Both the position numbers and the translations under genes were made by a program. DNA of 64,000 nucleotides from TMED88 sp964515335. Lineage in GTDB: Bacteria; Myxococcota_A; UBA9160; UBA4427. Where the stretch lies: positions 42,392-106,391 of the forward strand of contig CAZETS010000005.1 of assembly GCA_964515335.1 (NCBI GenBank), given 5' to 3'. Shown piece after piece: positions 17,095-26,069 of this stretch (positions are counted from its first letter, which is position 1; every line of letters starts with the position of its first letter). The notes under the pieces were generated by a model. It did not search any database. It was not told the origin of the DNA and saw only the letters and a list, made by a program, of their open reading frames with translations.

Positions 17095-17733
17095 TCAGCC
17101 GGCGCGCCGGAGTGCGTCGGCGACCACCTCGAGCCGGTCGTTGCCGAAGTACATGTCGTCGCCGTCGACGAACATCGTGGGCGACCCGAAGCCACCGCGC
17201 GCGATCAGCTCGTCGGTGGCATCGCGGAGCCTCTGCTTGCAGGCCGGCTCCGCGATCTTCTCGAGCAGCTCGTCCGGGTCGAGGCCGACCTGCTCGGCGA
17301 TGCCGCGCACGACGTGGTCCTGCGAGATGTCCGCGAGGTTGCCCCAATAAGCCTCGAAGGCCGCGCGTGCGAACGCCACCAGGCGCCCGTGCTCGGCGGC
17401 CACCGAACAGCCGCGCATCACCTTCACGCTGTTGACGGGAAAGACCGTAGGCTGACCGATCACGAGTCCCGTCGAGCGCGCCCAGTCGGCGAGGTCCTTG
17501 AAGTAGTACTTCGCCTTGCGGCCGGCCGCGCTCGTCTCGCCCTGGGCGAGCCGCTCGGGGATCTTCGCCCGCTGCTCGTAGACGTCCCGGTTGATCGCGT
17601 TGAAGACGCCACCGACGAGGATCGGACGCCACACGATCTCGGCGCCCGTGTGCTCCACGATCGGCTGCACGCGATGGAAGGCCAGATACGTCCAGGGGCT
17701 CGAGCAGTCGAAGAAGAACTCGAGGCGCGGCAT
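17095..17733 (-). CDS. 2-hydroxychromene-2-carboxylate isomerase / kappa-GST-like DsbA-family protein
   Basis: A 212-residue thioredoxin-fold protein. The N-terminal FFFDCSSPWTYLAFHRV carries the active Ser pair typical of HCCA isomerase and kappa-class glutathione transferases, which bind glutathione through this serine. The helical insert contains KYYFKDLADWARSTGL, and the C-terminal GGFGSPTMFVDGDDMYFGNDR is the family's cis-Pro and closing segment. It usually isomerises naphthalene-degradation intermediates, but many homologues are general glutathione-dependent enzymes. gshA is also in this window. ATG 17733. Confidence 0.9.
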   Translation of the reverse strand: MPRLEFFFDCSSPWTYLAFHRVQPIVEHTGAEIVWRPILVGGVFNAINRDVYEQRAKIPERLAQGETSAAGRKAKYYFKDLADWARSTGLVIGQPTVFPVNSVKVMRGCSVAAEHGRLVAFARAAFEAYWGNLADISQDHVVRGIAEQVGLDPDELLEKIAEPACKQRLRDATDELIARGGFGSPTMFVDGDDMYFGNDRLEVVADALRRAG

Positions 17734-17789
17734 GCGGGCACGCTAGCAGGCGGGTGCCGAAAGCGGGCCGGCCTGCTTCGGGTCGCGGG

Positions 17790-18533
17790 TCATCGAGCAG
17801 TCGCCTCCTGGGCCGAGCGCACCAACACGCGGCCGCACCGCGGACAGCAGGCGAGCAAGTCGTCGGGCTCGGCGCGAATGCGGTTGTACTCGACGACCGG
17901 CAGTCTGACGCGACACGCCCCGCACGTTCCCTTCGTCAGCTCGGCGGCGGCCCGGCCGCCGAGACGCTCCTTGGTGCGCAGCCGGTCGTACTCTTCGAGG
18001 ATCGCGGCCGGCAATCCGACCCGGCCCGCTTCCCATCGATCGGTCAGCTCGGCGAGCTCGCCGTCGATCACGCCCTCGGCCCGGGCGATGGCGTCGCTTG
18101 CGTCGGCTGCCTCCTGGTCGATCGCCGCGCGTGTGGCCCGGTTCGCCGAGATCTCGCCCTCGACCCGGTCGATCTCCTCGAGCAGATCCATCTGCTGCTG
18201 CTCGTGGTCGGACTGGCGGGCGCGCACCAGCGCGACCTCCTCCTGCATGGCCTGGAGCTCTTTGGCGACCTTGACGCTGCCCGAGTAGAGGGTGCCCTCG
18301 AGGTCGGCCGCCTGCTCGGCGATCTCCTCGACCCGCACGGCGGCCTCGCTCTCGGATGCCGCCAGGGCCGCCCGGCGCTCGCCGAGCTCGACGTGCGCGG
18401 CGTCCGTCGAGGCGGCGCGCCGCTGCAGCTCACGCAGGCTCTCGCGTTCGGGCAGGGTGCGGCGGCGCTCGATCAATGCGTCGCGTTCGAGGTCGATGGT
18501 CTGAACGCCGAGCAATCCGAGGCTGACGGGCAC
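17790..18533 (-). CDS. coiled-coil protein with C4 zinc ribbon (DUF164/CT398 type)
   Basis: A 247-residue protein, almost entirely heptad-patterned coiled coil from about residue 10 to 180, followed by a C-terminal four-Cys ribbon (CGACRVRLP...CPRCGRVLV). This is the COG1579 architecture, proposed to bind nucleic acid or a sigma-54/secretion partner. Start GTG 18533 lacks a clear ribosome site. It lies divergent from the phosphotransferase gene and 56 nt upstream of the isomerase gene on its own strand. Physiological role not established. Confidence 0.85.
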   Translation of the reverse strand: MPVSLGLLGVQTIDLERDALIERRRTLPERESLRELQRRAASTDAAHVELGERRAALAASESEAAVRVEEIAEQAADLEGTLYSGSVKVAKELQAMQEEVALVRARQSDHEQQQMDLLEEIDRVEGEISANRATRAAIDQEAADASDAIARAEGVIDGELAELTDRWEAGRVGLPAAILEEYDRLRTKERLGGRAAAELTKGTCGACRVRLPVVEYNRIRAEPDDLLACCPRCGRVLVRSAQEATAR

Positions 18534-18619
18534 CGGGTGAGCGTATCACGCCAACAGCGGGACGACTCGGCGAGCGGTCGCAACTGCGGTCGCCCGGGCG
18601 CTGTGTTAACCGTCCGTCG

Positions 18620-19552
18620 ATGACCGATCTCCCGACGCCGGACATCCGGGCGCGCATCGACGCGCTGCTCGGCGCGAGGACCGTCGAGCACCAGCCCACC
18701 GAGGGCGGCTACTCGCCGGCGGCGCGCTGGCGGGTCCGTACGGCGGGGGGCGAGCGCGCGTTCGTCAAGATGCCGCGAAACGAGCACTCGCTGCGGGCGA
18801 TCCGCACCGAGAGCGGCGTCCTGCAGACACTGGCCGACCGGGGCCTCGACTTCGCGCCGCGCTTCATCGCCTTCGAGGACGATCCGGTCCAGCCGCTGCT
18901 CGTCATCGAAGACCTCGGCGACGCCCGCTGGCCCCCGCCCTGGGACGAAGCCCTCGTCGATCGTGTCCGCGACACGCTGGCCCGCATGCACGACACGCCG
19001 ACCACCCTGGCGCCCTTCTCGGAGGTGCACGCGGGCGAGGACGGAGGCTGGCGCGACGTCGCCGACGACCCCGCGCCGTTCCTCGCGCTCGGCCTCGCCT
19101 CGCGGGAGTGGCTCGAAGCCTCGCTCCCCGCGCTGATCGACGCCGAAGCACACGCCGAGTTGGACGGTGAATCGCTCACCCACTTCGACGTGCGCAGCGA
19201 CAACCTCTGCCTGGCCGACCGCGGCGTGGTGCTGATCGACTGGAACTTCGCCTGCGCGGGCAACCCGAAGCTGGACCTCGGCTGCTGGCTGCCGAGCCTG
19301 CAGATGGAGGGCGGGCCGGCCCCCGAGTCGCTGCTCGCCGGCGAGCCCGAAGTGGCAGCGTGGGTGAGCGGCTTCTTTGCGGCGCGGGCCGGACTGCCCG
19401 TGATCCCCTCGGCGCCGAGCGTGCGCGACGTGCAGATCGCGCAGCTCCGCACCGCGCTGCCGTGGGGCGCGCGGGCGCTCGGGCTGCCTGTCCCCGACGG
19501 CCCGGCGCTCAGTCGATCCGGTCGCCGACGAAGAGATAACGGTTCAGGCTGA
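18620..19552 (+). CDS. aminoglycoside phosphotransferase (APH/choline kinase) family protein
   Basis: A 310-residue kinase-like protein. The nucleotide loop is degenerate, with the conserved Lys in AFVKMPR. The catalytic loop LTHFDVRSDNLCL gives the HxDxxxxN brenner motif, and VLIDWNFACAGNPKLDL supplies the metal Asp. Such enzymes phosphorylate small hydroxyl compounds. The last 44 nt overlap the 3' end of the convergent methyltransferase gene, and the final basic residues (SGRRRRDNGSG) may be an extension caused by that overlap. Substrate unknown; antibiotic resistance should not be assumed. Confidence 0.85.
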   Translation: MTDLPTPDIRARIDALLGARTVEHQPTEGGYSPAARWRVRTAGGERAFVKMPRNEHSLRAIRTESGVLQTLADRGLDFAPRFIAFEDDPVQPLLVIEDLGDARWPPPWDEALVDRVRDTLARMHDTPTTLAPFSEVHAGEDGGWRDVADDPAPFLALGLASREWLEASLPALIDAEAHAELDGESLTHFDVRSDNLCLADRGVVLIDWNFACAGNPKLDLGCWLPSLQMEGGPAPESLLAGEPEVAAWVSGFFAARAGLPVIPSAPSVRDVQIAQLRTALPWGARALGLPVPDGPALSRSGRRRRDNGSG

Positions 19553-20297
19553 AGAAGTAGCGCCCCTCGCGGCCGAGCTGATCGAGCTCTGCGAGCCAGC
19601 CCTTCGCGTCGTCCTTCGTGCAGGCGCGCCGGCCCGCCGAAAAGCCGGCGATCATCTTCGTGAGGTGCCAGCTGAAGGCGTTGCGGTGGTGCTCGGGGTT
19701 GAGCATCGGGATGGCGCGCCGGTCGCGCACGCGAAAGCCGGCCGCCTTCATCTGTGCGCCGAGGGTGCGCGGCAGCCCGCGGTGCACGAAGTGCTCGTCC
19801 CAGGCGTCGAGGATGCGGGCCAGCCGGTCCGGGTCCCCGGTGTGGACGACCAGCGAGTCGTAGTCGGTATCGAGCACCGCCAGACGACCGCCCGGCCGCA
19901 GCACGCGACGCACCTCGGCGAGCGCGCCGGGGATGTCGGGCACGTACTCGTAGACCTGAGTGGTCACCACGGCGTCGAAGCTCGCGTCGGGATACGGGAG
20001 CCTGGCGGCGTCGCCCTGCTCGAAGGACGCCTGGGGCAGGTCCTCGCAGCGGCGGCGCGCGACGGCGAGCATCGGCTCGGACTGATCGAAGCCCGCGGCG
20101 CGGCCCTCGGGGCCGACGGTGAGCGCCAGATCGCGAAGCAGCAGCCCCGGCCCGCAGCCGATGTCGAGCACGTGCTGGCCGGGCTCGAGGCCGAGCGCCC
20201 CCAGCACGATGACTCGCTGCTCGACGACGTCGCTGGTCAGGTAGGCGGCCTCGAGGCCACGGGCCGCCGCCTCGTCGAACTCGATACCCCGAGCCAC
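19509..20297 (-). CDS. class I SAM-dependent methyltransferase
   Basis: A 262-residue methyltransferase. Motif I is VLDIGCGPGLLLRDLA (about residue 43-58), followed by an acidic loop at GFDQSEPMLA. The region FDAVVTTQVYEYVPD is motif IV, and VRRVLRPGGRLAVLDTDY is the usual post-motif strand of UbiE/ArsM-like enzymes. The start is GTG 20297, 4 nt after the stop of the PAS-HisKA-REC gene, so the two are coupled. Substrate cannot be inferred. It converges on the phosphotransferase gene with a 44-nt overlap. Confidence 0.88.
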   Translation of the reverse strand: MARGIEFDEAAARGLEAAYLTSDVVEQRVIVLGALGLEPGQHVLDIGCGPGLLLRDLALTVGPEGRAAGFDQSEPMLAVARRRCEDLPQASFEQGDAARLPYPDASFDAVVTTQVYEYVPDIPGALAEVRRVLRPGGRLAVLDTDYDSLVVHTGDPDRLARILDAWDEHFVHRGLPRTLGAQMKAAGFRVRDRRAIPMLNPEHHRNAFSWHLTKMIAGFSAGRRACTKDDAKGWLAELDQLGREGRYFFSLNRYLFVGDRID

Positions 20298-20301
20298 CCC
20301 G

Positions 20302-21393
20302 CTACTCGTCGGCCGGGGCGGGCGACGATCCGCGCTGGATCGTCTCGACGATCACCTCGCGCAGCCGCACCGGGTCGACCGGCTTCTTGAAGATCACGCC
20401 CTCGAGGCCCTTCATGCGCGAGCGCTTGATGATGTGGTCCTTGTCGTAGTGGAACGCCGTCATCATCAGGACCGGCAGGTCGGGCAGCCGCTCGCGCACG
20501 TGCAGGTAGAGCTGGTGGCCGTCCATGCGCGGCATCACGACGTCGGTGAGCATCAGGTCGAAGGTCCGAGAGGAAAGCTCGTCGAGGGCCTCGAGGCCGT
20601 CGTGCGCGACCTCGACCGAGCAGCCGTCCGCCTCGAGGATCTCCTTCAGGGTGTTGCAGATGCCGCGATCGTCGTCGACGACGAGCAGCTGCAGTCCGGC
20701 GAGCCGCGCGTCGTGCCGGGCGTGGCGGGTCTCGTCGCGGCGCAGGTCGATCATTCGCGCCGGCCCCACGTAGCCGACCGTCTCGTAGGTGTCCTTCTGC
20801 ACCATCTCGCCGAGCCGATCGAGGACGTCCGAGACCCGGGCCACCTCGCGGCGAATCGCGTCGATCCGCTCGTCCTCGACCGAGCAGTCGCGCTCGCCCG
20901 CGAGCCGGGAGATCTCGTTCTCGAGCAGCTGGCACTGGTTGAGGATCACCGCGAGCGGGTTGTTGATCTCGTGGGAGAGGCCGATCGCCACCTCGCCGAG
21001 GGTCGCGAGCTGGTCCTTGTGGAGGATCTCTCGCAGGTCCTTCGCGTACCCGATCGTGCCGTTCTCGTCGCCGCCGTCGTCGTAGAGCAGGGTGCCCGAG
21101 ATGGCGACCGGGATCTTCTCACCCGACATCGTGAGGAATTCGGTCTGGAAGCTCTGTACGATGCCGGCGCCGCCGTGCTCGGGGCTGCGCATCGCGTTGG
21201 CGACGCGCCGGGCCTCGTCGATGCTCGAGTAGAAGAGGCCGACGAAGCGGCCGAGCACCTCGTCGCTCGTGTAGCCGAGGCTTCGCGAGGCGCCGTCGTT
21301 GTAGTAGACGACGCGCCCCTTGCGATCGGTCGCGACCACGATGTCGGTCGAGCGGTCGGTCAGCCGCTCGAGCATCTCTCGTGTCAACGCCAT
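20302..21393 (-). CDS. PAS-HisKA-receiver protein lacking a kinase ATPase domain
   Basis: A 363-residue signalling protein. Residues 8-125 are a PAS domain (DIVVATDRKGRVVYYNDGAS). Residues about 128-205 are a HisKA dimerisation helix pair with the phospho-acceptor His141 in GLSHEINNPLAVI. Residues 243-355 are a receiver with Asp284 in LTDVVMPRMDG and the conserved Lys in FKKPVD. No N, G1 or G2 box lies between HisKA and receiver, so it cannot bind ATP like a hybrid kinase. It may relay phosphate from another kinase. It is 10 nt downstream of trxB and 4 nt upstream of the methyltransferase. Confidence 0.88.
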   Translation of the reverse strand: MALTREMLERLTDRSTDIVVATDRKGRVVYYNDGASRSLGYTSDEVLGRFVGLFYSSIDEARRVANAMRSPEHGGAGIVQSFQTEFLTMSGEKIPVAISGTLLYDDGGDENGTIGYAKDLREILHKDQLATLGEVAIGLSHEINNPLAVILNQCQLLENEISRLAGERDCSVEDERIDAIRREVARVSDVLDRLGEMVQKDTYETVGYVGPARMIDLRRDETRHARHDARLAGLQLLVVDDDRGICNTLKEILEADGCSVEVAHDGLEALDELSSRTFDLMLTDVVMPRMDGHQLYLHVRERLPDLPVLMMTAFHYDKDHIIKRSRMKGLEGVIFKKPVDPVRLREVIVETIQRGSSPAPADE

Positions 21394-21403
21394 GGCGCGG
21401 CGA

Positions 21404-22375
21404 TCACTCGATGCCCTGCTCGGCGAGCCAGCGCTCGGCGTCGATCGACGCCATGCAGCCCGTGCCGGCCGCCGTCACCGCCTGGCGGTAGACCGGGTCG
21501 GCAACGTCGCCGCACGCGAACACGCCCTCCACCGAGGTGCGCGTCGTGCCCGCCGTGACCCGGAGGTAGCCGGCATCGTCGAAGTCGAGCTGGCCGGCGA
21601 AGAGCTCGGTGTTCGGCTTGTGGCCGATCGCGACGAAGAGGCCATCGACCCGCAGGTCGTCGGTCTCACCCGTCTTCACGTCCTTCACGCGGACTGCAGT
21701 CACGACATCGTCGCCGAGGACCTCGTCGACCACCGAGTCCCAGAGGAAGTCGATCTTCTCGTGCTGCATGGCGCGCTGCTGCATGATCTTCGAAGCCCGC
21801 AGCTCGTCGCGGCGGTGGATGACCGTGACCTTCGTGGCGAAGCGCGTGAGGAAGAGCGCCTCCTCCATCGCGGTGTCGCCGCCGCCCACGACGGCGAGCG
21901 GCATGTCGCGGTAGAGCGCGCCGTCGCAGGTCGCACAGGCCGAGACCCCGCGGTTCTGCAGCCGCGTCTCGCTCTCGAGCCCGATCCACTTCGCGGTGGC
22001 GCCCGTGGCCACCACCAGGGCGTCCGCGGTGTAGCGGTCGTCGCCGACCGACAGGCGGAAGGGACGCTCGGAAAGGTCGACGCTCGTCACGTCCTCGAAG
22101 ACGATCCTCGTCCCGAAGCGCTCGGCCTGCTTCTGCAGGTCTTCCATCATGGCCGGGCCGCTCGTGCCCTCGGGATAGCCCGGATAGTTCTCGACGTCGG
22201 TGGTGATCATCAGCTGGCCGCCGAACTGGAAGCCGGCGATCACGATCGGATCGAGGCCCGCCCGCGACGCGTAGATGGCGGCCGTGTAGCCGGCCGGTCC
22301 ACTGCCGATGATCAGGATCTTCGCGTGTGTGACATCGGCGTTCGCCGGATTCGGCTCGTTCGCCTGATTCGACAT
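21404..22375 (-). CDS. trxB: thioredoxin reductase TrxB
   Basis: A 323-residue low-molecular-weight thioredoxin reductase that passes electrons from NADPH through FAD to thioredoxin. The FAD-binding GSGPAGYTAAIYASRAGL is near the N-terminus. The redox pair is in SACATCDGALY (CATC), and the NADPH-binding GGGDTAMEEALFL follows. The closing VFACGDVADPVYRQAVTAAGTGC is the second FAD motif, at about residues 285-307. A 15-residue leader precedes the first strand. It is first of a trxB/PAS-HisKA-REC/methyltransferase run on the minus strand, which may couple redox state to the signalling protein, though that is inference. Confidence 0.95.
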   Translation of the reverse strand: MSNQANEPNPANADVTHAKILIIGSGPAGYTAAIYASRAGLDPIVIAGFQFGGQLMITTDVENYPGYPEGTSGPAMMEDLQKQAERFGTRIVFEDVTSVDLSERPFRLSVGDDRYTADALVVATGATAKWIGLESETRLQNRGVSACATCDGALYRDMPLAVVGGGDTAMEEALFLTRFATKVTVIHRRDELRASKIMQQRAMQHEKIDFLWDSVVDEVLGDDVVTAVRVKDVKTGETDDLRVDGLFVAIGHKPNTELFAGQLDFDDAGYLRVTAGTTRTSVEGVFACGDVADPVYRQAVTAAGTGCMASIDAERWLAEQGIE

Positions 22376-22529
22376 GGCTGGGGGAAGTTCCTTCGGGCCG
22401 GCTCGGCGCGCGCACGACCGCGGTCGCGAACGGGGCCGGTTGGCCCGTCGGGGCGCGGCCCGATGGTACCGCCGGGGCAGGGGGGTGCCAGAGGGTGGCG
22501 GATTGCCGCGACGGCTCGTGGACCGGGCC

Positions 22530-24230
22530 CTAGAGCGGTTCGGTGATCGGCAGCTCCTCCCACAGCAGCTGGAGGAAGACGCCGATGAAGAACGAGAGGA
22601 ACGTCATCAACAACAGCGCGGAAGGGAACGCATAGACGGGCTCGAAGCCGACGATGCGCGGCAGATCGCCGAGCAGCGGAGGAAGCTGCTGCTGCAGGAC
22701 GGAGACGGTCGCGTCGAGACGCCCGCTGGGCTCCCAGCTGCGCAGCACCATGAACGGCCCGATCAGGCTCGTCATCACGAGGCCCAGTGCCGCAGCCTGC
22801 AGGACACCGAGCAGGAAGATCGCCCGCGCGCGCACGAACGCCACCGCACTGTCGCCGATCCGCCGGCGCACCTCGACGTAGATGTAGAGCAGCGTCACCA
22901 GGCCGAGAAACATCACCAGGCCGCCAAGCATCGCCACGTCGCGCCCGGCCAGCGCCCACACCTCGTCGATCAGGAAGACCGGCGCATAGCCGACGATGAT
23001 GCCCGCTCCGATGCGCGGCACCGAGGCGTGGAAGAAGCTCAGATCGCGCCTCCACACGAATCGATAGAGGAGGAACCAGCTCGCGAGGGCGAAGACCACG
23101 ACGACTTCGGCCGAGCAGACGAAATCGAAGAACCGCGGCACCCGGTCGTAGGCGACGGCGGCGCCGACGAAGGGCAGCAGGATCGCCGCGAGGGCCGCCG
23201 TGTAGTTGGTGGGCGTGTGCCACGTCAGCGTCGCGCCGCCGTCGTTCTCGCCCTGCTCGAGCCAGGCGGCGTGCTGGATGACCGCCGAGGAGTGCTGGAT
23301 GTCGTACTGGCGCAGGAACCAGCGCTCGAGCTTCTTGAGCAGCCGCAGACAGTCTCGATCGCCCCGCCGCAGGAAAGGCGATATGTCCTCGCCGCATCGG
23401 ATCGCGTCCGAGCCGGCGGCCGTCACCGCGGCGAGGATCTCGCTCTCACGATCGCCGAAGGGACTGTCCTCCTTCTCGAAGGCCTGGTTGTCCTCGTCGA
23501 GGCAGACCCCTTCGACCCATTGGTAGAAGGCGCGCTCCGTCATGCGCACCAGCATGCGGTCGACGCGCTCGGGCTCTCCGCTCTCGAGCGCGTGGAAGAA
23601 GCCGCTCTCGGTCGGGTCGTCGCCCGGATCGACGGGATCGACCTGCCGGGCCACGTAGCGCAGCAGGTACTCGGCGCTCACCCGGCCGCGCGTCACCACC
23701 TCGAGCGAGCGGTACATGCGCCGGCGCAGCACGTAACCCGCGAGCCGGATCGGGCGGATCGGCTCGGCCTCGAGGCTCTCGCCGAAGCGGACGAGCAGCT
23801 GGGCGAGCAGCGCGACGTCCTGGTGGAAGCGCACGTGCATCGCCTCGTCGAGCTGATCGTCGGCGTCGAGCTCGGCGCAGATGCCGTCGAGATAGACGGG
23901 CGCCGCGGCGAGCAGCCGGCCCATCAGCTCGCGGCTGTCGCGGCGGTTCGCGTTCGGGTGCAGGAGACGCGTGCGGCGCAGCAGATCGTCGAGCTGCAGG
24001 ATCAGCTCGGTTGGATCGTGGCGCCCGGCGTGGAAGGAGAAGGTCTCGTGGAAGATGCGCTCGAATCCGTCGCCCCGGTCGATCTCGAAGCGCACCTCTC
24101 GCGCGTGGAAGGCGAACGTGAAGCGGAAGGTGGCCTGCAGGCGCTCGATGCGCAGCGTCAGCCGCGAGAGCCCGCCGCGACGGGGCGGCGCCGGGGGCGA
24201 CGGAGCGGAGACCGTGGTCTCGGCGGACAC
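22530..24230 (-). CDS. uncharacterised integral membrane protein coupled to a response regulator
   Basis: I do not recognise this 566-residue protein. Residues 1-330 are soluble and helical, rich in charged segments such as RLTLRIERLQATFRF. Residues about 345-560 contain roughly six membrane helices (for example the stretches around FVCSAEVVVVFALASWFLLY and AIFLLGVLQAAALGLV). The C-terminus is ITEPL. The start is GTG 24230, 5 nt after the stop of the response-regulator gene, so the two are almost certainly cotranslated. This makes it a candidate membrane-bound sensor, effector or partner of that regulator. Confidence 0.75.
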   Translation of the reverse strand: MSAETTVSAPSPPAPPRRGGLSRLTLRIERLQATFRFTFAFHAREVRFEIDRGDGFERIFHETFSFHAGRHDPTELILQLDDLLRRTRLLHPNANRRDSRELMGRLLAAAPVYLDGICAELDADDQLDEAMHVRFHQDVALLAQLLVRFGESLEAEPIRPIRLAGYVLRRRMYRSLEVVTRGRVSAEYLLRYVARQVDPVDPGDDPTESGFFHALESGEPERVDRMLVRMTERAFYQWVEGVCLDEDNQAFEKEDSPFGDRESEILAAVTAAGSDAIRCGEDISPFLRRGDRDCLRLLKKLERWFLRQYDIQHSSAVIQHAAWLEQGENDGGATLTWHTPTNYTAALAAILLPFVGAAVAYDRVPRFFDFVCSAEVVVVFALASWFLLYRFVWRRDLSFFHASVPRIGAGIIVGYAPVFLIDEVWALAGRDVAMLGGLVMFLGLVTLLYIYVEVRRRIGDSAVAFVRARAIFLLGVLQAAALGLVMTSLIGPFMVLRSWEPSGRLDATVSVLQQQLPPLLGDLPRIVGFEPVYAFPSALLLMTFLSFFIGVFLQLLWEELPITEPL

Positions 24231-24235
24231 CGGAG

Positions 24236-25384
24236 CTAGAGGACCCGCTCGCGGGGGTTCTCGCCCGACTCGTAGTAGTCCTCGACGCGGCGCGCGAGCG
24301 CCTCGACGCGCTGGGGCAGACCGTCGGGGCGCGGCCAGCGCTTGTTGGCGACCAGCATGCGGTCGCGCAGCAGCTGGGCCTCGGGGTACTCGTCGCGGTG
24401 CAGCACGTCGTCGACGTCGAGCCAGCTCTGCATCGCGGTCTGGCCGCGGGTGATGCGCTCGGCCAGCTCGGCCATGTTGGGCGACGTGATGCCGCTGCCC
24501 TCGACGTCGCCGAGCAGGCCGGCGAGTCGCCCGAGCGCAGCCTCGAGCACGTCTCGCAGGCCGCCGGCCTCGGCCGCCACCTCGTCGATGATCTCCTCGA
24601 AGGCGCGCCGCAGCGGCTCGTGGGAGATCTCCTTGAAGCGCACCACACGACCGAGCGACTCGCCCCCCGAGCCGGCCAGCGGCTGCACGCTGATGCGCAC
24701 GCGGTGGCCCTTGCCGCCGGTCGCCAGGTCCATGTCCTCGAAGCCGCCGTCCTGCTCGTCGGCGAGCTTGCGCACCGTGCCGACCAGGTTGCCCGCACAT
24801 GGGCAGGCGAGCACGTCGTCGATCGTGCGGCCCGCCGGCTCGCCCTCGATGCCCAGGTAGGCGCGCGCCGGCGCGTTCGCGGCGCGCACGATGCCCGACC
24901 GGTCGACCGCGATGGCGCCGACGTCGAGCTTGTCCATCACGGCCTGCATGATCGAGTTCGCGCTCTGCAGATCGGCGAGCAGGCGCCGGTTCTCGCAGGC
25001 GAGCGCGTGGTGCTCGGCGGCCCGGCGCACCACGTTCTTCAGCTCGTCGGGCTCCCACGGCTTGTTGACGTACGCGTAGACGTGACCGGCGTTGATGGCC
25101 TGAATGGTGGCCTCCGAGTCGGCGAACCCGGTCAGCATGATGCGCACCGTGTCGGGATGCCTGGCGTAGACCTGCTCGAGCAGCTCGACACCGCTCATCT
25201 CGGGCATCCGCTGGTCGGTGATCACCACCGCCACGGGCTCGTTGTCGTCGAGCAGCTGGACGGCCTTCCGGGGGTCCGTGGTCGTGAGGACCCGGTAGTC
25301 ACCCATGAAGGTGAACGTCATCGTCTCGAGGATGGCTTCCTCGTCGTCGACGATCAGGATGCGGGGCAGCTCGGCGTCGCTCAT
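24236..25384 (-). CDS. response regulator: receiver, PAS and helical C-terminus
   Basis: A 382-residue protein. The receiver (residues 8-120) has phospho-Asp57 in VVITDQRMPEMSG and the RpfG-type strand IMLTGFADSEATIQAINAGHVYAY followed by Lys in VNKPWEPDEL. A PAS domain follows at about 140-255, with VMDKLDVGAIAVDRSGIVRAAN. The last 120 residues are helical and match no output domain I know; there is no HD-GYP, GGDEF, HTH or kinase. Paired with the unknown membrane protein 5 nt downstream. The CPCAGNL cysteine pair in the PAS domain (about residue 191) could be a redox or metal site. Confidence 0.85.
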   Translation of the reverse strand: MSDAELPRILIVDDEEAILETMTFTFMGDYRVLTTTDPRKAVQLLDDNEPVAVVITDQRMPEMSGVELLEQVYARHPDTVRIMLTGFADSEATIQAINAGHVYAYVNKPWEPDELKNVVRRAAEHHALACENRRLLADLQSANSIMQAVMDKLDVGAIAVDRSGIVRAANAPARAYLGIEGEPAGRTIDDVLACPCAGNLVGTVRKLADEQDGGFEDMDLATGGKGHRVRISVQPLAGSGGESLGRVVRFKEISHEPLRRAFEEIIDEVAAEAGGLRDVLEAALGRLAGLLGDVEGSGITSPNMAELAERITRGQTAMQSWLDVDDVLHRDEYPEAQLLRDRMLVANKRWPRPDGLPQRVEALARRVEDYYESGENPRERVL

Positions 25385-25441
25385 GGTCGCGTCTCGGTCG
25401 ACACGCTTTGCGGGTGGAAGGACAGCTGTCGGGCGGCCAGG

Positions 25442-26002
25442 CTAGAAGCCGATCACGCCCTTCGCCTCGTCGGCCTTGCGGCGCCGGTCGACGTCGGCGC
25501 GCAGCTTGCGGCGCTGCTCCTCGAGTCGTTTCGGCAGTCGTTCCTGGGCCACCTTGGTCCACGGCCGGTGCTCGGCGCCGTCGCGGAAGCGCTTGAACTT
25601 CCGGTAGGCGGCGAGCTCGTGCTTGAACCCGCTCTCGACGAACTTGATCATGATGGCGTCGTCGAGGAAGCCGAGAACGGGCACGTGGTCGGGAATCAGA
25701 TCCTCGGGCTCGGCGAAGTAGGCCAGCGCGCCGAGCACCTGGTCGACCACGGGTTTCGGGGCGTGGTAGTCCTCGTCCTCGATGATCGCCGTGAGGTCGT
25801 CGATGGCCTCGACGGCCGTCACGACGAAGTGCGGCGTCTTCTTCGCGGCCCTGACGCTCTCCACCAGCGAACGCGCGCCCTCGAGGATCTCCTCGCGGCT
25901 CGCTTCCCGGGCGGCCGCGCGCGCCTTCCTGAACAGCTTCCGGAAGTACGAGACGTCCTGTTCGTCGAGCGTGAAGCTGACCTTGAAGGAAGTCGTAGCC
26001 AT
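25442..26002 (-). CDS. YkvA/DUF1232 family protein
   Basis: A 186-residue protein whose central segment EPEDLIPDHVPVLGFLDDAIMI is the hallmark of DUF1232 (YkvA), a small domain with two amphipathic or membrane-associated helices. The N-terminal 100 residues are charged helices and the C-terminal 60 residues are Lys/Arg rich. Start ATG 26002 encodes MATTSFKVSF. Placed between gshA and the response-regulator gene on the same strand with gaps of about 60 nt. Molecular role unknown. Confidence 0.82.
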   Translation of the reverse strand: MATTSFKVSFTLDEQDVSYFRKLFRKARAAAREASREEILEGARSLVESVRAAKKTPHFVVTAVEAIDDLTAIIEDEDYHAPKPVVDQVLGALAYFAEPEDLIPDHVPVLGFLDDAIMIKFVESGFKHELAAYRKFKRFRDGAEHRPWTKVAQERLPKRLEEQRRKLRADVDRRRKADEAKGVIGF

Positions 26003-26069
26003 CGGTGGCCTCGGGACGTGAGTTGTGGGCGCGACGCCGCGACCCTCGGGCGCGGCGAAGCGGACTCTA

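Noticed and set aside
18620..19552. Reading the APH-family protein as an antibiotic-resistance gene
   Set aside because: The fold covers many kinases of small molecules; no feature specific to aminoglycoside enzymes is seen.
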